A DNA stretch of 13,123 nt from Beroe ovata. Taxonomy: Eukaryota; Ctenophora; Nuda; Beroida; Beroidae. The DNA lies in the NCBI GenBank assembly GCA_946803715.1, contig CAMPET010000038.1, positions 150,720 through 163,842 of the forward strand, in the 5' to 3' direction. The position numbers and the translations under genes were made by a program. Shown here piece by piece: positions 9,701-13,123 of this stretch (position 1 is the stretch's first letter; every line of letters begins with the position of its first letter). Under the pieces are notes generated by a model that saw nothing but the letters and a program-made list of their open reading frames with translations, had not been told where the DNA came from and did not search any database.

Positions 9701-12497
9701 AAACATATGGTCTAATGCTACTTCTAGACCATAATTTCACAGTTCTCATGTTCTCACCCCAGGTCAGAGATCTGAAAGTGGAAGAGGATTACATGGCGCC
9801 CGTCCCTCGCAACTCCATCTCAGAGAAGAGTGATGATGGTAGTGTGGGAAGTGCGGGTGGCGCCGCTAGTGTAACCGGACGTATCGCTGAAATAACGGAG
9901 AAACTTGGCGACCTGTGTCTCGGCATTGAAGCCAGTAGTGACGACGTTACACACAAGGTTGGAGAGCACGTCACTGAGGCAAAGCGTGACGTCACGGTAC
10001 ATAGCCCGCCACACGGGGCGACAATGGTGGTGTGGGAGGAGAACAGACAGAGACCAGTGAGAAATCGCGTGATAAGGAAGTTGCTCGCTACTGAGGAGGA
10101 GGCTCTCTGTAACGGTCCCCCTGAGGACATCAACTTCGCAGCTAGACGGGAGAAGAAGAAGTCGGGCAACACGCCTACCGTCAAGTAAACGGGGATCAGT
10201 GATAATCTCCTTCTCCTGACTGTTATGTTTAGGTTCCTGACTATGTCACCATAAAATGGTTTAGGAAAAAATTGTACATATTGTACCGCTGGTTTTTAAC
10301 TGTATATATTTTTTCTGGATGAATATTTGAGATGTTTCTAAGTAATTATAGTTGGTGAATGATGGTGTATAGTATTTTGAAAAATTTTTAAGATAATTCT
10401 CTCGTATTTACCTCTTTCTATCCGGTTGCGGCATGTCACATGTACACATGTCTTGTGAAAACTCAACTGCTGTACTCTCAGACATCATCTTTCACTGTCA
10501 TGTACTAATTCCGGTCTACTAAAGTACTAAGACATCAAGCAATCAGATAACTCTCACAGTCTGAGGCACCGAATAAAGCATCAACAATCGACACAAAAAT
10601 CTAAAAAATCATACAGAATGAAAGCTCTCAAGAAGTCAAAATTAAGATTTGCCAGTAGGATATAGCTTGCCTCAATACACTAGTGAGAAAACCACACTAC
10701 ACACAGTGATTTCGTTGTATTACTAGTTGTATTGCTAGCCGCATTACTCAATGTGTGTAGTGTCATGTTTGACAATAGACGTCATGAGATGTCACATGAT
10801 TAGCTGCTGGAGGTAGCATCCTCAAGCTAACCTGGACCTAGGATCATTGACCTGACTATACTGGTATCAGGTTATATAAAGGAGGCTGTGTCGTGTTGTG
10901 TGGTATGTTAACAGTGTGTTATTTAGTCGTGAATGACGTCACAATGTCACACATGACGTGTAATGTGTACACTGTGAGTGTGATATAAATAATGCACGTG
11001 GTTGTGTCACTGTGTCAGTGCGTCACTGTGTCAGTGTGTCTGTGTGTCACTCTGTCACTGTGTCAGTGTGTCACTGTGTCAGTGTGTCACTGTGTCACTG
11101 TGTCATGTGCGTGATGTTGACACATGATTCAGGTGTATACTGGTGGGGGACCATCATCAGCTCCCACCTCTGGTACAGAGTGACAGAGCAAGGGAAGGGG
11201 GACTGGGAGTCAGGTGAGTTATGTTGGGGTGAGTGTTATTGCTCCACTTAGAGGAGAACTCACCATTTACTCACCACCTCCCCCACGCAGTCTGTTTGCT
11301 CACCTCTGCTCACTCCACCCCGATACTGCTGTAATGGAGTTGGGTATCCAGTATAGAATGTGCCGAGACATCATGCTCATCTCCAACACTCTGGTGTATG
11401 GTGGGAAGTTGAGGTGCGGGAGTGAGGGTGTGGCCAACGCACGACTCCAGCTCTCACTGCCTGATAATGCCACACGCTTCGTCAAAAGGTAGGGAGTCAC
11501 TATACTGAGAAGACATCGTAAGTTTGATGTTGCCTTCGTAAGTTAGATGTAGCCAATTAAGATTGGATTGCACACAAAATATTCCTCTTGTTATATTATC
11601 TTGATTGTGAGTTATTAATCTACGTTTGGCATTCCAGATGTCTATCCCCTGCCTCGAAAGTCGTATTCCTTGACACCACACTCCTCGGGTCATTGTCATA
11701 CGAGACATCGACGCGAACCTCAATTTCCAACACTGCTGAAGCTAAGATAGTGAAGTGTCTTTGCCATGAATTTGTTAACGCAGGTAACTGGTATTGGTGT
11801 GATGCGTGTCACCAATTAAAAAACATAATTGCGCTGAAATATTTCGCTTGGTTTCATACTGGGAATATCACATGCACGTTACGAGATGAGTAATTGTACG
11901 TAAGAAATGATTATTTCTGCGAAAAGAACCCGCTGTACTGATACAACACACAATAGGTGTCAATGAGAAGGACATCGGAGTATTGACACCGTACAATGGA
12001 CAACTCGATCTCCTTGGGGAGAGTATAACTCTTGACACCATTGAATTGCTCACCGCTGACCGGTACCAGGGCAGGGATAAGCCGTGTATCATCATTTCAT
12101 TTGTCAGGTAAGTTGGATGTATGTTCAACTATCATGAGTCACATATTATATTCGAATAATACTTTCACTAGATGAATTTCAAAACGAACTACTTGTGGAA
12201 AATCTATTCCAGATTCCTGAACATAAACTTCTTGATAACCATTGAAATTTTCCCGGAGACACTTTTCCTCGCCATTCCCCATCTCGTATTAGGTCCAATG
12301 AGAGGAAGGAAGTTGGTACTTTGCTATCGGACATAAACCGACTGAATGTGGCCGTCACTCGAGCAAAATGCAAGCTTATCATGATTGGGAACAGTGAAAC
12401 GCTACGGAATTGTGCTCTGTTTGAAAAACTCATAGCTATCACAGAGCAGAAGTCTTGGGTGTGCCAAATCAAAGAGGATGAGTATGAACAGCTATAA
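3743..12497 (+). CDS. DNA2: DNA replication ATP-dependent helicase/nuclease DNA2, complete, 12 exons
   Basis: Exons: 3743-4210, 4297-4410, 4501-4815, 4929-6084, 6204-6336, 6476-6585, 6728-6860, 11133-11213, 11291-11488, 11638-11783, 11957-12107 and 12293-12497 (TAA). Phases agree throughout, giving 1069 residues, close to human DNA2 (about 1060). DNA2 is a nuclear and mitochondrial nuclease/helicase that trims long flaps in Okazaki-fragment maturation and resects DNA ends. Iron-sulfur cysteines fit C186, C428, C431 and C437. The nuclease site is present (D319 in GKVDATV, E336 and K338 in PIEVKSG). Superfamily 1 helicase motifs follow: GMPGTGKT (680-687, split by an intron), YTHSAVDN (709-716), IIDEASQ (789-795), [11 protein letters not shown] (813-823), GIQYRM (855-860), DRYQGRDK (986-993) and LNVAVTRAK (1019-1027). 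The N-terminus is acidic and low-complexity. Intron 7 is 4272 bp and contains two other genes. The gene looks intact. Confidence 0.95.
7027..8719 (-). CDS. MATE-family multidrug/organic cation exporter (SLC47-like), 5' exon not identified
   Basis: One long exon of 563 codons on the - strand. It begins at an acceptor (tattttcag) at 8720 with one base of a split codon and ends at TGA (7027-7029). About 49 hydrophilic residues precede the MATE core; the first in-frame ATG (8569-8571) lies after them, so a short upstream exon probably supplies the true start. The core has roughly 12 membrane segments in two pseudo-repeats: [19 protein letters not shown] as segment 1, the family-type [12 protein letters not shown] loop, [11 protein letters not shown] at the start of half two, and [14 protein letters not shown] hydrophilic cytosolic tail follows, then an extra C-terminal segment ([18 protein letters not shown]), as in vertebrate MATE transporters. 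Such proteins exchange organic cations for protons at the plasma membrane. The gene lies wholly in DNA2 intron 7, antisense to it. Family assignment is firm; substrate is unknown. Confidence 0.88.
8720..9079. promoter_or_regulatory. Shared divergent promoter interval between the two nested genes
   Basis: About 360 bp separate the MATE exon (leftward) from the start codon of the serine-rich gene (rightward). A perfect octamer ATGCAAAT (8895-8902) sits in a 6-bp inverted repeat, CGTGAT (8889-8894) with ATCACG (8901-8906). A TATA-like run CTATATATTAAA lies at 8964-8975, about 105 bp before the rightward ATG and placed to serve it. The unidentified first exon of the MATE gene probably lies here. 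Motif function is inferred from sequence alone. Confidence 0.5.
9080..10188 (+). CDS. Serine-rich protein of unknown function, nested in DNA2 intron 7
   Basis: Three exons, 9080-9124, 9224-9628 and 9763-10188 (TAA), with phase-0 GT-AG introns of 99 and 134 bp. They encode 290 residues (15 + 135 + 140, then stop falls in a final 142-codon exon; the exact count is 291 codons before the stop). I do not recognise it. It opens [15 protein letters not shown], followed by a predicted helix ([20 protein letters not shown]). The middle is acidic, Ser-rich and low-complexity, with basic phosphosite-like motifs such as [11 protein letters not shown] short helical segment ([20 protein letters not shown]) and a basic tail ([18 protein letters not shown]) follow. 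It looks largely disordered and could be a phosphorylated regulatory or adaptor protein, but that is a guess. The first exon is the least certain, since its donor (AAG|gttgaa) is weak. A candidate polyadenylation signal lies at 10572. It runs in the same direction as the surrounding DNA2 gene. Confidence 0.65.
10572..10577 (+). terminator. Polyadenylation signal AATAAA, probably for the nested serine-rich gene
   Basis: A canonical AATAAA 384 bp after the stop codon. It also lies within DNA2 intron 7 on the transcribed strand, so the DNA2 transcript must read through it. Confidence 0.5.
10694..10763. repeat. 12-bp perfect inverted repeat (hairpin arms)
   Basis: ACACTACACACA at 10694-10705 is the exact reverse complement of TGTGTGTAGTGT at 10752-10763, enclosing a 46-nt loop. 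It could form a hairpin in RNA or mark the ends of a small degenerate element. No target duplication is evident. Confidence 0.7.
10873..10941 (+). promoter_or_regulatory. Promoter-like cluster: TATA-like motif and CRE-like site
   Basis: TATATAAAGG at 10873-10882 is a good match to a TATA box. A perfect palindromic TGACGTCA (CRE/ATF type) lies at 10934-10941, and further TGACGT and GACGTCA half-matches occur nearby (about 10777 and 10954). There is no gene just downstream other than the next DNA2 exon at 11133, and that exon's frame is closed upstream by a TGA at 11125-11127. Confidence 0.35.
11003..11106. repeat. Octamer array TGTGTCA(C/G), 13 units
   Basis: Exactly 104 bp made of 13 eight-base units, mostly alternating TGTGTCAC and TGTGTCAG, with a few single-base variants (TGCGTCAC, TGTGTCTG, TCTGTCAC) and a last unit TGTGTCAT. 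The alternation creates repeated CACTG-TGT-CAGTG small inverted repeats. It ends 26 nt before the acceptor of the DNA2 exon carrying helicase motif III. Confidence 0.92.
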
Positions 12498-12790
12498 TTG
12501 GGTATAATTTATACCTATCTTCAAGCTTATTTAAAGACGATTTTACTGTATCGCTGAATAACTTTTAAATAACCCCTGGGTTCTTAAAACATGAAATGAC
12601 TTGGTAATGGTATATTGAACAATAAAATAAATGTTTTTATCTTCTATTTATGCAATTCTACTATAACATTGCGTTACTTGATTTTGTTCCCATGGCTGAA
12701 ATGAGAAGTTGTTGAGGTACACTCGGCCGAGAGACTAAAATAACAATTATTATAGCCAAATTTGATTGTCGCGCTGCCACCCATTTGATT
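12498..12790. other. 3' UTR and flank of DNA2
   Basis: AT-rich sequence without coding signal. It contains two overlapping AATAAA signals at 12621-12631, about 125 bp after the stop codon, which very likely set the 3' end of the DNA2 mRNA. Confidence 0.7.
12621..12631 (+). terminator. DNA2 polyadenylation signal (two overlapping AATAAA)
   Basis: AATAAAATAAA gives two overlapping canonical hexamers (12621-12626 and 12626-12631), followed by a T-rich stretch from 12633, which fits a downstream element. Confidence 0.75.
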
Positions 12791-12796
12791 GCTACA

Positions 12797-12841
12797 CAAG
12801 ATTGCGCCACTGGTCAGTGGCACAGTGTTCTGGCAATCTTG
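12797..12841. repeat. Compound hairpin: 9-bp outer stem with inner 7-bp stem
   Basis: Outer arms are CAAGATTGC (12797-12805) and GCAATCTTG (12833-12841). Directly inside the left arm lies GCCACTG (12806-12812), two bases, then CAGTGGC (12815-12821). All pairs are perfect. It borders the satellite that follows. Confidence 0.75.
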
Positions 12842-12900
12842 TCACTCGCCGCATGGATCGTCAATCGCTGACTTCTGGTACCACTACATGCTTGCTATGA

Positions 12901-13123
12901 TTTGCGCTGACACCAGTACGTCGAAACCGGTCTGAGTGACGATTGGGTACCACATTCGTCACAACTCGCTGACACCACTGCATGACTGTGACGTAGGAAT
13001 GCTTGTGATGGAATGCGTTTACACCAGTACGTCGAAAAAGGTCAGTGTGACGATTGGTTCCCCATTCGACCCCAAGACCATCCAACACCGTATGACAGTG
13101 ACTTAAGAATTCATGCGATGGAT
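12901..13123. repeat. Tandem satellite, period 111 bp, running off the window end
   Basis: Two imperfect units align at 12901-13011 and 13012-13122. Shared landmarks are CACCAGTACGTCGAAA (12911 and 13022), GTGACGATTGG or AGTGACGATTGG (about 12937 and 13048) and a GAAT..ATG.GATGG end. A diverged tail of an earlier unit (TGCTTGCTATGATTTGCG) precedes 12901. The array probably continues beyond the window. Confidence 0.75.

Larger units (their letters stand above)
10189..11002. other. Non-coding right part of DNA2 intron 7
   Basis: No exon-like reading frame is visible. The stretch holds the AATAAA at 10572, a 12-bp inverted repeat around 10694-10763, a TATA-like motif at 10873 and a CRE-like site at 10934. 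The first part (to about 10570) is probably the 3' UTR of the serine-rich gene. Confidence 0.5.
6861..11132 (+). other. DNA2 intron 7, a 4.3-kb intron with two nested genes
   Basis: The donor is CAG|gtaggc at 6860/6861 and the acceptor is gattcag|G at 11132/11133. The split arginine codon (AG + G) joins [14 protein letters not shown], exactly the expected DNA2 sequence between motifs II and III. Other introns of this gene are 77-185 bp. The acceptor has no real pyrimidine tract; a TGTGTCA octamer array ends 26 nt before it. Positions 6861-7026 hold nothing recognisable beyond being the 3' flank of the antisense gene. Confidence 0.93.

Noticed and set aside
11003-11106. Octamer array as a CRISPR-like repeat
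   Set aside because: The units are 8 bp and contiguous without spacers, in a eukaryotic intron; it is a simple tandem repeat.
6861-11132. Possible loss of DNA2 helicase motif III
   Set aside because: At first the motif seemed absent after 6860, but the 81-bp exon at 11133-11213 supplies it with matching phases on both sides.
11012-11251. Open frame rich in Val, Ser, Cys and His on the + strand
   Set aside because: It is the octamer array translated, running out of frame across the DNA2 motif III exon.
12797-12841. tRNA or other structured RNA gene
   Set aside because: Stem lengths and loops do not fit a tRNA cloverleaf and no A-box or B-box type sequence is present.
12861-13088. A 75-codon open frame on the - strand
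   Set aside because: It spans the 111-bp satellite and its apparent internal protein repeat is just the DNA period (111 is a multiple of 3).

Overview
This is a gene-dense, intron-rich nuclear segment from an animal. The genes have many short introns (mostly 77-240 bp, GT-AG), and the central gene is an unmistakable eukaryotic DNA2 helicase/nuclease. The compact layout, short introns and foldback repeats would fit a sponge (Amphimedon-like demosponge) or another compact invertebrate genome. That placement is an inference; nothing in the window fixes the species. I found no prokaryotic, phage or CRISPR features, and no sign of a new multi-gene biochemical system.

Layout. (1) 112-2561, + strand: the last eleven exons of a gene whose start lies left of the window. 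It encodes at least 447 residues that I cannot name; beta-rich stretches suggest a propeller-like fold. (2) 2562-3742: an intergenic region holding a stack of foldback repeats. Three copies of one short inverted-repeat element each carry a perfect 9-bp target duplication. One sits inside another, and that one sits inside a larger unrelated foldback element. (3) 3743-12497, + strand: a complete 12-exon DNA2 gene (1069 codons reconstructed; every splice junction keeps frame). (4) Inside the 4272-bp seventh intron of DNA2 (6861-11132) lie two more genes: a MATE-family exporter on the - strand (7027-8719, 5' exon unresolved) and a 290-residue serine-rich protein of unknown function on the + strand (9080-10188). 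They are head to head and share a roughly 360-bp promoter interval. (5) The rest of that intron (10189-11132) is non-coding, with promoter-like motifs and a 13-unit octamer array ending just before the next DNA2 exon. (6) 12498-13123: the DNA2 3' flank, then a strong hairpin and a 111-bp-period satellite running off the window.

The products do not look like members of one pathway: DNA2 acts in Okazaki-fragment processing and DNA end resection, and MATE proteins export organic cations. The interest lies in the architecture: two genes nested in a helicase intron exactly between helicase motifs II and III, one of them in the same orientation as its host with its own polyadenylation signal, and nested transposon insertions whose boundaries can be read to the base.
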